NCBI GenBank assembly: GCA_947177085.1 | Contig: CAMWTD010000022.1 | Span: forward strand, 1-17,285 | From: an uncultured Desulfovibrio sp. | Lineage (GTDB): Bacteria; Desulfobacterota; Desulfovibrionia; Desulfovibrionales; Desulfovibrionaceae | Direction of reading: 5' to 3' | Length of the DNA stretch: 17,285 nucleotides | Part shown: positions 1 to 6,568 of the stretch, in pieces | Layout of the letters: each line of letters opens with the position of its first letter | How positions within the stretch are numbered: the first letter of the stretch is position 1 | Translations under genes and position numbers: made by a program | The notes under the pieces: generated by a model | Database searches by the model: none | Told to the model about the DNA's origin: nothing | What the model saw: only the letters and a program-made list of their open reading frames with translations

Positions 1-147
1 CGCCACTCCCTTCAGCAAAAGAGAGCGCCGCCACCAGAGACGGAACGAGGAAGCCACGCCGCAGGAAAGACCGGCATGAACGCCGCACACGGCCGGCGCC
101 TTGGAGCCGGGCCGTTGCTGACGGGATGCGGAAGCGGCAAAAGACAT
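1..147 (-). CDS. 5' end of an unidentified gene, cut by the left window edge
   Basis: An ATG at 147 (minus strand) opens a frame of 49 codons that is still open at base 1. The start is preceded by GAGG with five bases between it and the ATG, and a good promoter lies about 35 bases further upstream (177-206), with a terminator for the neighbouring gene beyond that. This arrangement is what makes me accept so short a piece. The visible residues start MSFAASASRQQRPGSK, are rich in Ala, Ser, Arg and Cys, and end with a tryptophan-arginine patch followed by a hydrophobic stretch that could begin a membrane segment or late signal sequence. I do not recognise the family. The main alternative is that this is chance open frame in GC-rich DNA. 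Confidence 0.45.
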   Translation of the reverse strand, partial: MSFAASASRQQRPGSKAPAVCGVHAGLSCGVASSFRLWWRRSLLLKGVA

Positions 148-176
148 AGAAACCTCGTTCAGTTCGCGTTGGAAAA

Positions 177-206
177 AGCCTAGCCCCTCGGGCGAAGTCT
201 TGTCAA
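177..206 (-). promoter_or_regulatory. sigma70-type promoter for the left-edge gene
   Basis: Read on the minus strand there is a perfect -35 box TTGACA (206-201), an 18-base spacer and a -10-like TAGGCT (182-177). Transcription would start near 170, about 20 bases before the ATG at 147. It lies between that ATG and the terminator at 244-278, the expected place for the next gene's promoter. Confidence 0.55.
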
Positions 207-243
207 GCCCGCGGCCCCGGAAAAGCGGGGGCACTCGGCGGAC

Positions 244-278
244 GCGAAAAAGGCCGGAACAGGCCCGGCCTTTTTCGC
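244..278. terminator. bidirectional rho-independent terminator
   Basis: A perfect 14-bp inverted repeat (244-257 with 265-278) around a 7-base loop. The stem contains a GGCCGG core flanked by A5 on the left and T5 on the right, so it has a U-tract in either direction. It lies about 100 bases past the stop of the minus-strand lipoprotein gene and upstream of the promoter of the left-edge gene, so its main job is probably to end the lipoprotein transcript. Confidence 0.85.
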
Positions 279-379
279 ACTTTCCTCACCCCGCGGCCCT
301 GTCCAGGCCGCCCGGGGCGATTGGACTGGCCGGGCTCGGACAAATGCTTGCGGAGCGCAAGGCCCGGGAACGGCAGGGG

Positions 380-943
380 CTAGTCCTGCCACTCCTTGCC
401 GTCGTAGCGGATAAGCTCGTTGAGGTTGCGGGCGCGCACCTGGGTGCAGGGCGCGGAAAGCGCGGCCTGGCGCGTGGCCCCGCGACATTCAAAGACGCGT
501 TCCTGGTAGCGGATGAAGCCCACATACTGACCGTTGGCCCCGGGCTTCATTTCCGTGCTCACATTGTTGGTGTCCACCTCAAGGTAGGTAGCCACATACT
601 GGTTGCCGACCTTCTTCACTTCCTTGTTGGCCTTGTTGGGCAAGAGGGTGCGCTTGGACTGGTTGACGAGCTTCTGGCCCATCTTGTCCAGTTCCGCCTT
701 GATCTGCGCTTCGGACTTGGCGCCCTTCTTGGCCGCGGTCTTGGCAGCCGCCTTCGTGGCCTTCTTGGCGCTCGTCTGGGCCGGGGTCTTGGCCGCTTCG
801 GCCGCAGGCGCGGGATCGACGGCCGGGGCCGTGTCGGCCTGGGCAGCGGGGGTGACGGTCTCGCTTTCCTCGGAGCTGGTGAACCAGGCGCAGCCGCCCG
901 CCATCAGGGAAAGGGCAACAATGAACACCAGTGATTTACGCAT
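380..943 (-). CDS. small Ala/Lys-rich lipoprotein, function unknown
   Basis: A 187-residue protein with a lipoprotein signal: positive N-terminus (MRK), hydrophobic core and lipobox AGGC with the lipidated cysteine at residue 18. The following Trp-Phe gives no Asp at +2, so outer-membrane sorting is plausible if the enterobacterial rule applies. Residues about 20-80 are a low-complexity linker, first Ala/Pro/Thr/Glu-rich and then Ala/Lys-rich, reminiscent of segments that contact peptidoglycan or other polyanions. The C-terminal hundred residues look folded and hold two cysteines (in FECRG and APCTQ) that could form a disulfide, ending in a basic-acidic RYDGKEWQD tail. The ATG at 943 has GAGG six bases upstream. 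It stands alone between two hairpin terminators, downstream of the VWA-OmpA gene on the same strand. I do not recognise a named family. Confidence 0.85.
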   Translation of the reverse strand: MRKSLVFIVALSLMAGGCAWFTSSEESETVTPAAQADTAPAVDPAPAAEAAKTPAQTSAKKATKAAAKTAAKKGAKSEAQIKAELDKMGQKLVNQSKRTLLPNKANKEVKKVGNQYVATYLEVDTNNVSTEMKPGANGQYVGFIRYQERVFECRGATRQAALSAPCTQVRARNLNELIRYDGKEWQD

Positions 944-980
944 CGGCTACCTCGCGTCAGGATGGTTTGAACATAATCAA

Positions 981-1006
981 GGCCGGGCGGCTAGTGCCGC
1001 CCGGCC
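981..1006 (-). terminator. hairpin terminator after the VWA-OmpA gene
   Basis: A perfect 11-bp G/C-rich stem (981-991 with 996-1006) with a TAGT loop, 28 bases past the stop of the minus-strand VWA-OmpA gene. On the minus strand it is followed by TTGATTATGTT, a weak T-rich tail, so termination may be partial and allow some read-through into the lipoprotein gene at 943. Confidence 0.65.
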
Positions 1007-1034
1007 GGGATCATCGCTGGTCGCTCAGGTCAGC

Positions 1035-2033
1035 CTAGTCGAAGGAGATCTCGACGCGGCGGTTCATGTAGCGGCCTTCCTCGGTGTGGTTGTCATACTT
1101 GAAGGACTTGCCGCAGCCGATGGCCGTCATGCGGCTGGCCGGGATGCCCTGCTTCTCGAGGTAGTTCTTCACGGCATTGGCGCGGTTCTGCGAAAGAACC
1201 TTGTTGTAGGCGTCGGAGCCGATGTAGTCGGTCCAGCCCTTCAGGACCACGTGCTTGTTGGGATTGGCCTTGATAAGCACGGCGGCCTCGTTGAGGATGC
1301 CCTGGGCCTTGCTGTCAAGCGCGTAGGAGTTGAAGGCGAAGTGCACGCCGCGCAGGACGATGACGTCCTCGTCCTGGCAGAACACGGAAAGGACAAAGCG
1401 CTCGACGGCGGCGTCGCTGGTGGCGAGCTCTTCGCCGCGCACCACGATGCTGGCCGGGTTGAGGGCGGCGAGCTCCTTGATGATGGCTTCGCCCTTGGCG
1501 TTGTCGGCAAGGGAGATGATGTGGATGGTGAGGTCGCGCTGGCTGGCATAGAGCTGGCGGGCCACGTCCACCACGCTGGTGCCGCGGTTGTTGTCGCCGT
1601 CGGTCACGAGGATGATGGCCGAGGGGGTCTGCATGGAGCTGACGAAGGGCTCATACTTGTGCAGGCCGTTGCCCATGCTGGTCATGCGGCCGAAAATCTG
1701 GAAGCCGCTCTTCAGCTTGTTGATGCCGGCGCTCATGGCAGCGCGGTCCCAGGGGCCCTGGGGGATGATGACGCCGTCGGGCGTGATGGTGTGCAGGCCG
1801 CCGTTATAGTCAAGGGCAGGAATGGCCGCGTTGACGCGCTGCAGGACGTCTTTCGCGATGACGATCTTGTCCTTCTTGAGCTGCTTGTTCTGCATCATCA
1901 TGGAGCCGGAATAGTCCACGACGAAGTCGAAGCTGTTGATTTTCTTGTTGCAGGTCGGCGTGGCAGCGGCTGCCGCTACCGCGTAGCCCAGAACAAGAAC
2001 CGCCGCGAGGGCGAGAAAACGGAGCGATTTCAT
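1035..2033 (-). CDS. secreted VWA-domain protein with C-terminal OmpA-like peptidoglycan-binding domain
   Basis: A 332-residue exported protein. Residues 1-24 form a signal peptide (MKSLRF, hydrophobic core, alanine-rich cleavage region). The von Willebrand A domain follows: a MIDAS motif DYSGS at 40-44, a central helix-strand pattern, and VTDGD near the middle, which supplies the second metal-site loop. The last ~110 residues are an OmpA-C/MotB-type domain: FAFNSYAL, GWTDYIGSDAYN, LSQNRANAVKNYL and a closing NRRVEI, the pattern that holds diaminopimelate in peptidoglycan. The start is the ATG at 2033, which has GGGAGG just upstream; a TTG 12 bases earlier overlaps that ribosome site and is unlikely. 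It is probably a periplasmic protein tethered to the wall that binds a protein partner through Mg-dependent VWA contacts. The partner is unknown. The gene appears to be a single transcription unit. Confidence 0.9.
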   Translation of the reverse strand: MKSLRFLALAAVLVLGYAVAAAAATPTCNKKINSFDFVVDYSGSMMMQNKQLKKDKIVIAKDVLQRVNAAIPALDYNGGLHTITPDGVIIPQGPWDRAAMSAGINKLKSGFQIFGRMTSMGNGLHKYEPFVSSMQTPSAIILVTDGDNNRGTSVVDVARQLYASQRDLTIHIISLADNAKGEAIIKELAALNPASIVVRGEELATSDAAVERFVLSVFCQDEDVIVLRGVHFAFNSYALDSKAQGILNEAAVLIKANPNKHVVLKGWTDYIGSDAYNKVLSQNRANAVKNYLEKQGIPASRMTAIGCGKSFKYDNHTEEGRYMNRRVEISFD

Positions 2034-2153
2034 GATGCCTCCCAAAAACGGTTTGTGTGTCGGCCTTGAAGCTGTTTGCCGACAGTTGTCACGATTTGCC
2101 CGCCAGTACGGACCGGCTCGTCGCCCCGCTCGCCTGAACGCGGCAACTGGTTT

Positions 2154-2182
2154 TTGATACTCCCCTTCCGAAAAATCTGCAA
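2154..2182 (-). promoter_or_regulatory. possible promoter of the VWA-OmpA gene
   Basis: On the minus strand TTGCAG (2182-2177), 17 bases, TATCAA (2159-2154). The -35 box is poor (TTG only) and the leader would be over 100 bases long, so this is a weak call. It is the best sigma70-like pair I see in the intergenic space upstream of the gene at 2033. Confidence 0.3.
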
Positions 2183-2268
2183 GTCATATTCGGCGATTCC
2201 GGAAAAGAGGCCCGGGAGGCCGCGCCGGTGTGACGGGCGTCCCCAAAATCCCCGGCGGCAAGGCCCGC

Positions 2269-2297
2269 TGGACAGTGCCACGGCCGTGGGGCATACT
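2269..2297 (+). promoter_or_regulatory. promoter of the racemase-cbi operon
   Basis: TGGACA (2269-2274), a 17-base spacer and CATACT (2292-2297), matching the sigma70 boxes at five and four of six positions. Transcription from about 2304 would give a leader of some 20 bases before the ATG at 2325. Such a short leader leaves no room for a cobalamin riboswitch downstream of this promoter. Confidence 0.5.
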
Positions 2298-2324
2298 TCC
2301 GGCCATGCACCACAAGGACGGCCC

Positions 2325-3158
2325 ATGCCCGCGCTGACCTTCTCCAAATGGAGCTCCGGCGGCAACACCACCATCTTCCTGCATGATGCGGACGCACGGC
2401 CCGGACGCCAGGCAGCCTTCGCCCGCGCCGTCCTTTCCCCCGATATTCTCGGCGCGGAGCAGGCGGGCACGGTCTCTCTCGCCCGGCGCAGCCTCACCAT
2501 GGCGGGCGGCGAATTTTGCGTCAACGCGAGCCGCGCCTTCGGGGCGCTTCTCGCGCTCAGTGCCCCTGCTAGGGGGGAGATGCGGCAGGAGGTACGCGTC
2601 TCCGGGTGGCGGGGTCCTGTCGCGCTCACCGTGCGCGGCGCGGCCCCCCGCTGGCAGGTGGCCGCGCGCCTGACGCTTGCGCCGGAAACCGGGCCGGAAA
2701 GGATTCCGGGCCTTCCCGCAGGGGCCCGCCTTGTGCGGCTTCCCGGCATCAGCCATCTCCTGCTGCCACTTGAGGACGCCCAATTGCCGCAAGACCTCAC
2801 CGGGAGCGCGCGGGCCCTGCTCGGGCAGGCGCACCTGCTCGGCGAGGCCGCCGCCGGGGTCATCTGGTGGCGTCCCCATGAGACCGGTTTCGCCATGACC
2901 CCGGTGGTGCATGTGCGCGACGCGCGCAGCCTTGTGGCCGAAAACGCCTGCGGCTCCGGGGCCCTTGCCCTGGCCCTCGAGCTCTCGGCGCGCCACGGCC
3001 TGCGCGAGTGCCGGCTCACACAACCCTCCGGCTCCCTCCTTCAGGTGCGCGTGGGCGAGCCCGGCGCGGACGGCCGGGTGATGGCGGACATCGACGGCCC
3101 GGTGACACTGATCGCCCGCGGCCGCGTGTGGCTGGATGCGGCCGATGCCGAAAACTGA
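2325..3158 (+). CDS. two-cysteine amino-acid racemase/epimerase of the DapF fold, CntK-like
   Basis: A 277-residue protein with the two half-sites of the PLP-independent DapF-type racemases. The first has FSKWSSGGNTTIFLH at 6-20 and GGEFCVNASRAFG at 61-73 with catalytic-type Cys65. The second has ENACGSGALAL with Cys209, then QPSGSLLQV and a final DGPVTLIARGRVWL. In diaminopimelate epimerase the second cysteine is preceded by an ERG-x-GET segment that grips the distal end of DAP. Here that place reads HVRDARSLVAENACGSG, so DAP is unlikely to be the substrate. From memory, the histidine racemase CntK of staphylopine synthesis has the same blocks (FSK-x-SGN-x-TI, NEFCGNA, WENSCGSG, QPGGS) with cysteines at 72 and 210. 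The start at 2325 has AAGGA six bases upstream. It overlaps cbiD and heads the cobalamin operon. Function by inference: amino-acid racemase of unknown substrate. Confidence 0.75.
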   Translation: MPALTFSKWSSGGNTTIFLHDADARPGRQAAFARAVLSPDILGAEQAGTVSLARRSLTMAGGEFCVNASRAFGALLALSAPARGEMRQEVRVSGWRGPVALTVRGAAPRWQVAARLTLAPETGPERIPGLPAGARLVRLPGISHLLLPLEDAQLPQDLTGSARALLGQAHLLGEAAAGVIWWRPHETGFAMTPVVHVRDARSLVAENACGSGALALALELSARHGLRECRLTQPSGSLLQVRVGEPGADGRVMADIDGPVTLIARGRVWLDAADAEN

Positions 3159-4293
3159 CCGCCCCCTGCGCGAGGGCTTCACCACGGGCACGGCGGCCAC
3201 GGCGGCCGCGCTGGCGGCACTGGCCCAGATCCTCGAAGGGCGCTCGCCGGCAAGAGTTCCAACGCCGCTTCCGCCCGTCCCCGGGGGCAGGCCCCGCGCG
3301 TGGCTCGATGTGCCCGTTGCCCTGTGCGCGCCGTACCCCGCGCCGGAGCTCGCCGGGCAGCCTGTCCCCGCGGGCGCTCCCTGTGCCCACGCGCGCGTGC
3401 GCAAGGACGGCGGCGACGACCCGGACGCCACCACGGGCGCGCTCATCACGGCCAGCGTATTTTTGCGGAAAGATGCTGCGGCCTCCGGCATCAATCTGCA
3501 AGGCGGCCCGGGCGTGGGCCGCGTCACGCTGCCCGGACTTCCCGTGCCCGTGGGCGCGCCTGCCATCAATCCGGGACCTCGGGCGCAGATGCGCCTCGCC
3601 CTTGAAAACGCGCTCGCCGCCCGCTGTGGCGACGCGCCCGGGCCGGGCGCGCTCACGGTCATCATCAGCGTGCCCGGCGGCGAGGAGCTGGCGCGCCAGA
3701 CACTTAATCCGCGCCTGGGCATCGTGGGCGGCATCTCCATCCTCGGCACGCAGGGCACGGTACGGCCTTACAGCCACGCCGCATGGCGCGCCACCGTGGC
3801 GCAGGGGCTTTCCGTTGCCAGGGCCACCGGCTGCCGCACTTTCTGCCTCTCCACCGGGCGGCGCTCGGAAGTGCTGCTCATGCGCCGCTACCCGGAATTG
3901 CCGCCGCAGGCCTTCATCCAGGCCGCGGATTTTGCGCGTTTCTCCCTTGCCGCCGCAGGGGAGCTGACGCCGGCCCTCCTGGTATGGGGCTGCTTTTTCG
4001 GCAAACTTGCCAAGCTGGCCCAGGGGCTCGAATATACCCATGCCCGCGAATCGCCGCTGGACATGGACGCCCTTGCGGCCCTCTGCGCCGGGGCCGGGGC
4101 ACGGTGCGCGCCGGCCATCGGCCGTTGCGTCACGGCCGCGCACGCGCTGGAACTCCTGCTGGACGACCCCTCCGGCATGGCGGCCATCGCCGCTGTGGGC
4201 GCCAGAGCCGCGGCCACGGCGCGCCATTTCGCCGGGCGCCCCGTGCGCATCCACCTTTTCCACACTGACGGCAGGGAGCTGCTTACCCTATGA
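3136..4293 (+). CDS. cbiD: cobalt-precorrin-5B C1-methyltransferase CbiD
   Basis: A 385-residue CbiD, the enzyme of the anaerobic cobalamin route that adds the C1 methyl group to cobalt-precorrin-5B using S-adenosylmethionine, in the cytoplasm. Family marks are REGFTTGTAATAAALAAL near residues 12-29, VRKDGGDDPDATTG around 88-101, and the glycine-rich GGISILGTQGTVRPYS at 198-213. The length is normal. The ATG at 3136 overlaps the racemase gene by 23 bases; a second ATG at 3145 is equally possible and neither has a strong ribosome site, which suggests translational coupling to the upstream gene. Its stop codon overlaps the next start (ATGA at 4290-4293). Presence of CbiD marks the oxygen-independent, early-cobalt pathway. 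Confidence 0.93.
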   Translation: MRPMPKTDRPLREGFTTGTAATAAALAALAQILEGRSPARVPTPLPPVPGGRPRAWLDVPVALCAPYPAPELAGQPVPAGAPCAHARVRKDGGDDPDATTGALITASVFLRKDAAASGINLQGGPGVGRVTLPGLPVPVGAPAINPGPRAQMRLALENALAARCGDAPGPGALTVIISVPGGEELARQTLNPRLGIVGGISILGTQGTVRPYSHAAWRATVAQGLSVARATGCRTFCLSTGRRSEVLLMRRYPELPPQAFIQAADFARFSLAAAGELTPALLVWGCFFGKLAKLAQGLEYTHARESPLDMDALAALCAGAGARCAPAIGRCVTAAHALELLLDDPSGMAAIAAVGARAAATARHFAGRPVRIHLFHTDGRELLTL

Positions 4294-5708
4294 TACGCCC
4301 CTTTCCCCTCGCGCCCTTAAGTAACGACGGCACGGCCGCCGCCCTCTCCACCACGGAGGCCAAGGCCGCGCCGCTCCCGGCCCCCGGGGCGGAGGGCGAC
4401 TGGCCCGCCACGGGGCAGGCGCGTTCCTCGCTCTTTGTCTTCATCCCTTCCACCGCCACGCCCGAGCCCATCACCGTGCTTGGCGTGGACTGCGCCGCGC
4501 CGCGCCTTGAGGACGCGCTGACGCCCCCCGCGCGCAGGCTGCTCGCCGATGCCGACGTCATCTGCGGGCCGGCACGCCTGCTGGACCAGGTGGAGGAGGC
4601 CCCGGGCCGCATGGTGCGCCGCATCCCCCTCAGCCTCCCGCTTCCCCCGCTGCTGGAAAGATTGGCGCACCTGCGCTCGGCCGGGGCGCTGGTGGTGGTG
4701 CTCTCCGGCGGGGACCCGCTCTTTTTCGGCATCGGGGCCACCATGGCGCGCCAGCTCGGCGCGGATGCCGTGCGCATCCTGCCGGCCGCAAGCTCGCTCC
4801 AGGCGGCCTGCGCCCGGCTGGGCCTGCCCTGGCATCGGGTCCTCCCCCTGTCCCTCCACGGCCGGGAGGACCTCGCGCCGCTCAATGCCGCGGCGATGAG
4901 GGGCGCGCCCCTCTGCATCCTCACCGATGCGCGCATGACGCCGGACCTTGTGGGCCGCCACCTCCTCGACCGGGGCGTGGACTGGTTCACGGCCCATGTG
5001 TTCGAGCGCATGGGCGCTCCGGACGAAAGCCGCCGCACCCTTTCCCTGGCTGACGCGGCCGGGGCCCGCTTCGGGAGCGCCTGCGTGCTCGTGCTCGAGC
5101 CCACGGGCCCGGCGCGCCGGCCGCGGCTCGGCATCGGGGATGCGGAACTCGCCGTGGACGGCTGCTTTACGCGCAGGCCCGTACGCGCCGCCGCCCTCTC
5201 CCTGCTCGGCATCGGGCCGCGTCATGTGGTGTGGGACGTGGGCGCGGGTTCGGGCGCTGTGGCGCTTGAGGCCGCGGCCCTGGCCCATGAGGGCCGCGTC
5301 ATCGCCGTGGAGCGGGACCCGGGCCGGGCCATCGCCATCCAGGAAAACCGCCGCCGTTTCGGCGCGGCCATTGTGGAGGTCTGCCTCGGGCGCGCTCCCG
5401 CCTGCCTGCGCGACCTTCCTGAGCCGCAGCGCATCTTCCTCGGCGGCGGCCTGTCCGGGCCGGACGGGGAGGCCCTGCTCACGACGGCCTGCGCCCGCCT
5501 TTCCCCGGGGGGCCGGCTTGTGGCGAGCTGCGTGCTTTTGGAAAGTTTCCAGCGCTGCCGGGATGGGCTGAGGCAACGCGGCTGGGAGCTGGAGATCCTC
5601 CAGATACAGACGGCGGAGGCGCGCCCCCTTGGCGCGGACGCGCATCTTGCCGCGCTGAACCCGGTCTTTTTGCTGGCGGCCCGCAAGCCCGGCGGGGATG
5701 CTGCCTGA
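4290..5708 (+). CDS. cbiET: CbiE-CbiT fusion: precorrin-6Y/cobalt-precorrin-7 C5,C15-methyltransferase (decarboxylating)
   Basis: A 472-residue two-domain enzyme equivalent to CobL. Residues ~61-270 are the CbiE tetrapyrrole-methylase half, which methylates C5; VVVLSGGDPLFFGIG at 135-149 is the typical second motif. Residues ~281-470 are the CbiT half, which methylates C15 and decarboxylates the acetate side chain; it opens GIGDAEL and has the Rossmann loop VWDVGAGSGAVALEA at 314-328 and the acidic VERD strand end at 340-343. Two oddities: about 60 Ala/Pro-rich residues precede the CbiE domain, with no other ATG available before residue 108, and the first CbiE motif, normally G-x-GPG, reads VLGVDCAAPRLED here. 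The start shares ATGA with the cbiD stop. The gene ends 10 bases before cbiF. Confidence 0.92.
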   Translation: MIRPFPLAPLSNDGTAAALSTTEAKAAPLPAPGAEGDWPATGQARSSLFVFIPSTATPEPITVLGVDCAAPRLEDALTPPARRLLADADVICGPARLLDQVEEAPGRMVRRIPLSLPLPPLLERLAHLRSAGALVVVLSGGDPLFFGIGATMARQLGADAVRILPAASSLQAACARLGLPWHRVLPLSLHGREDLAPLNAAAMRGAPLCILTDARMTPDLVGRHLLDRGVDWFTAHVFERMGAPDESRRTLSLADAAGARFGSACVLVLEPTGPARRPRLGIGDAELAVDGCFTRRPVRAAALSLLGIGPRHVVWDVGAGSGAVALEAAALAHEGRVIAVERDPGRAIAIQENRRRFGAAIVEVCLGRAPACLRDLPEPQRIFLGGGLSGPDGEALLTTACARLSPGGRLVASCVLLESFQRCRDGLRQRGWELEILQIQTAEARPLGADAHLAALNPVFLLAARKPGGDAA

Positions 5709-5718
5709 GGAGGGGAAA

Positions 5719-6543
5719 ATGCAGGAAAACCCGCAGGCCGGGCTGGTGAGCTTCGTGGGGGCCGGCCCCGGCGACCCGGAACTCTTGACCATCAAGGGCC
5801 GCGACGCCATCGCGCGGGCGGATCTCGTGCTCTTTGCCGGCTCCCTCGTTCCGAGGGAGGTGGTGGCCTGCGCGCGGCCCGGGGCGACGGTGGTGGATTC
5901 CGCGCCGCTCACCCTTGAGGAAAGCCATGCCCGCGTGCGCCAAGTGGCGCTGGCGAGCGGCCTTGTGGCCCGCGTCCACACGGGGGACCCCAGCCTTTAC
6001 GGGGCCTTGCGCGAACAGGCCGCCCTGCTGGACGCGGACGGCATCCCCTGGCGGGTCATCCCCGGGGTGACGGCGGCCTGCGCGGCGGCGGCCGCCGCGG
6101 GCGTGAGCTTCAGCATCCCGGGCGTAAGCCAGAGCCTCATCCTCTGCCGCGCGGCCGGGCGCACCCCCGTGCCGGAGGCCGAAAGCCTCGCCGCGCTGGC
6201 GGCGCATCGCGCCTCCATGGCCGTCTATCTCTCCGCCGCGCAGGCCGGGCGCATGGCGCAGCAACTGGGCAGGGAGCTTGCGCCCGAAACGCCCGTGCTC
6301 TGCGCGCAGCGAGTGGGCTGGCCGGACCAGCGGCTGGTGTGGACCACCCTGGCCCGGCTCGTCGACTGCGTGGCGCAAAACGGCTTTGACCGCCAGACCA
6401 TCTTCCTCGTGCTGCCGGGCGAACTCACGGCCCGGGGCGCGCGCTCGCGCCTTTACGCGCCGGACTTCGGCCACGGCTGGCGGCGGGAAAAAGCAAAGGG
6501 CCGCCCCGGGGAGGACGGCCCTTGCGCGGGCGAGGATACCTGA
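5719..6543 (+). CDS. cbiF: cobalt-precorrin-4 C11-methyltransferase CbiF
   Basis: A 274-residue tetrapyrrole methylase that methylates C11 of cobalt-precorrin-4. It has the intact first motif VGAGPGDPELLTIKG at 13-27, the second motif RVHTGDPSLYGA at 85-96, and IPGVTAACAAAAAAG at 114-128, the spacing expected of CbiF/CobM. The ATG at 5719 is chosen because AGGAGG sits five bases upstream, overlapping the cbiET stop; an ATG at 5698 would overlap cbiET and has no such site. The C-terminal tail (REKAKGRPGEDGPCAGEDT) is encoded by a hairpin that serves as a terminator for the convergent gene (6488-6523). It is the last gene of the operon; other corrin genes must lie elsewhere. Confidence 0.93.
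   Translation: MQENPQAGLVSFVGAGPGDPELLTIKGRDAIARADLVLFAGSLVPREVVACARPGATVVDSAPLTLEESHARVRQVALASGLVARVHTGDPSLYGALREQAALLDADGIPWRVIPGVTAACAAAAAAGVSFSIPGVSQSLILCRAAGRTPVPEAESLAALAAHRASMAVYLSAAQAGRMAQQLGRELAPETPVLCAQRVGWPDQRLVWTTLARLVDCVAQNGFDRQTIFLVLPGELTARGARSRLYAPDFGHGWRREKAKGRPGEDGPCAGEDT
6488..6523 (-). terminator. terminator of the glpX operon, lying inside the 3' end of cbiF
   Basis: The 8-bp repeat AAGGGCCG (6496-6503) pairs with CGGCCCTT (6516-6523) around a 12-base loop. Read on the minus strand the stem is followed by TTTGCTTTTTCCC, a T-rich tail, about 45 bases past the stop of the gene ending at 6569. On the plus strand there is no T-tract. It therefore suits the minus-strand transcript, while also encoding the tail of CbiF on the plus strand. 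Confidence 0.6.
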
Positions 6544-6568
6544 AAGTTTGCTCTCTCCATAAGCTGTC

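Noticed and set aside
1035..2045. TTG start 12 bases upstream of the ATG of the VWA-OmpA gene
   Set aside because: The TTG overlaps the GGGAGG ribosome site of the ATG at 2033, and the ATG gives a normal signal peptide.
2034..2324. Cobalamin riboswitch upstream of the cbi operon
   Set aside because: I looked for its conserved boxes and saw none, and the best promoter leaves only a ~20-base leader.
2325..3158. Naming the first operon gene dapF
   Set aside because: The Glu-Arg-Gly substrate segment of diaminopimelate epimerase is absent, and the context is cobalamin synthesis, not lysine or wall synthesis.
4317..5981. A 554-codon minus-strand frame opposite cbiET
   Set aside because: Same cause; Arg/Gly/Ala-rich with no motif, against well-defined CbiE and CbiT motifs on the plus strand.
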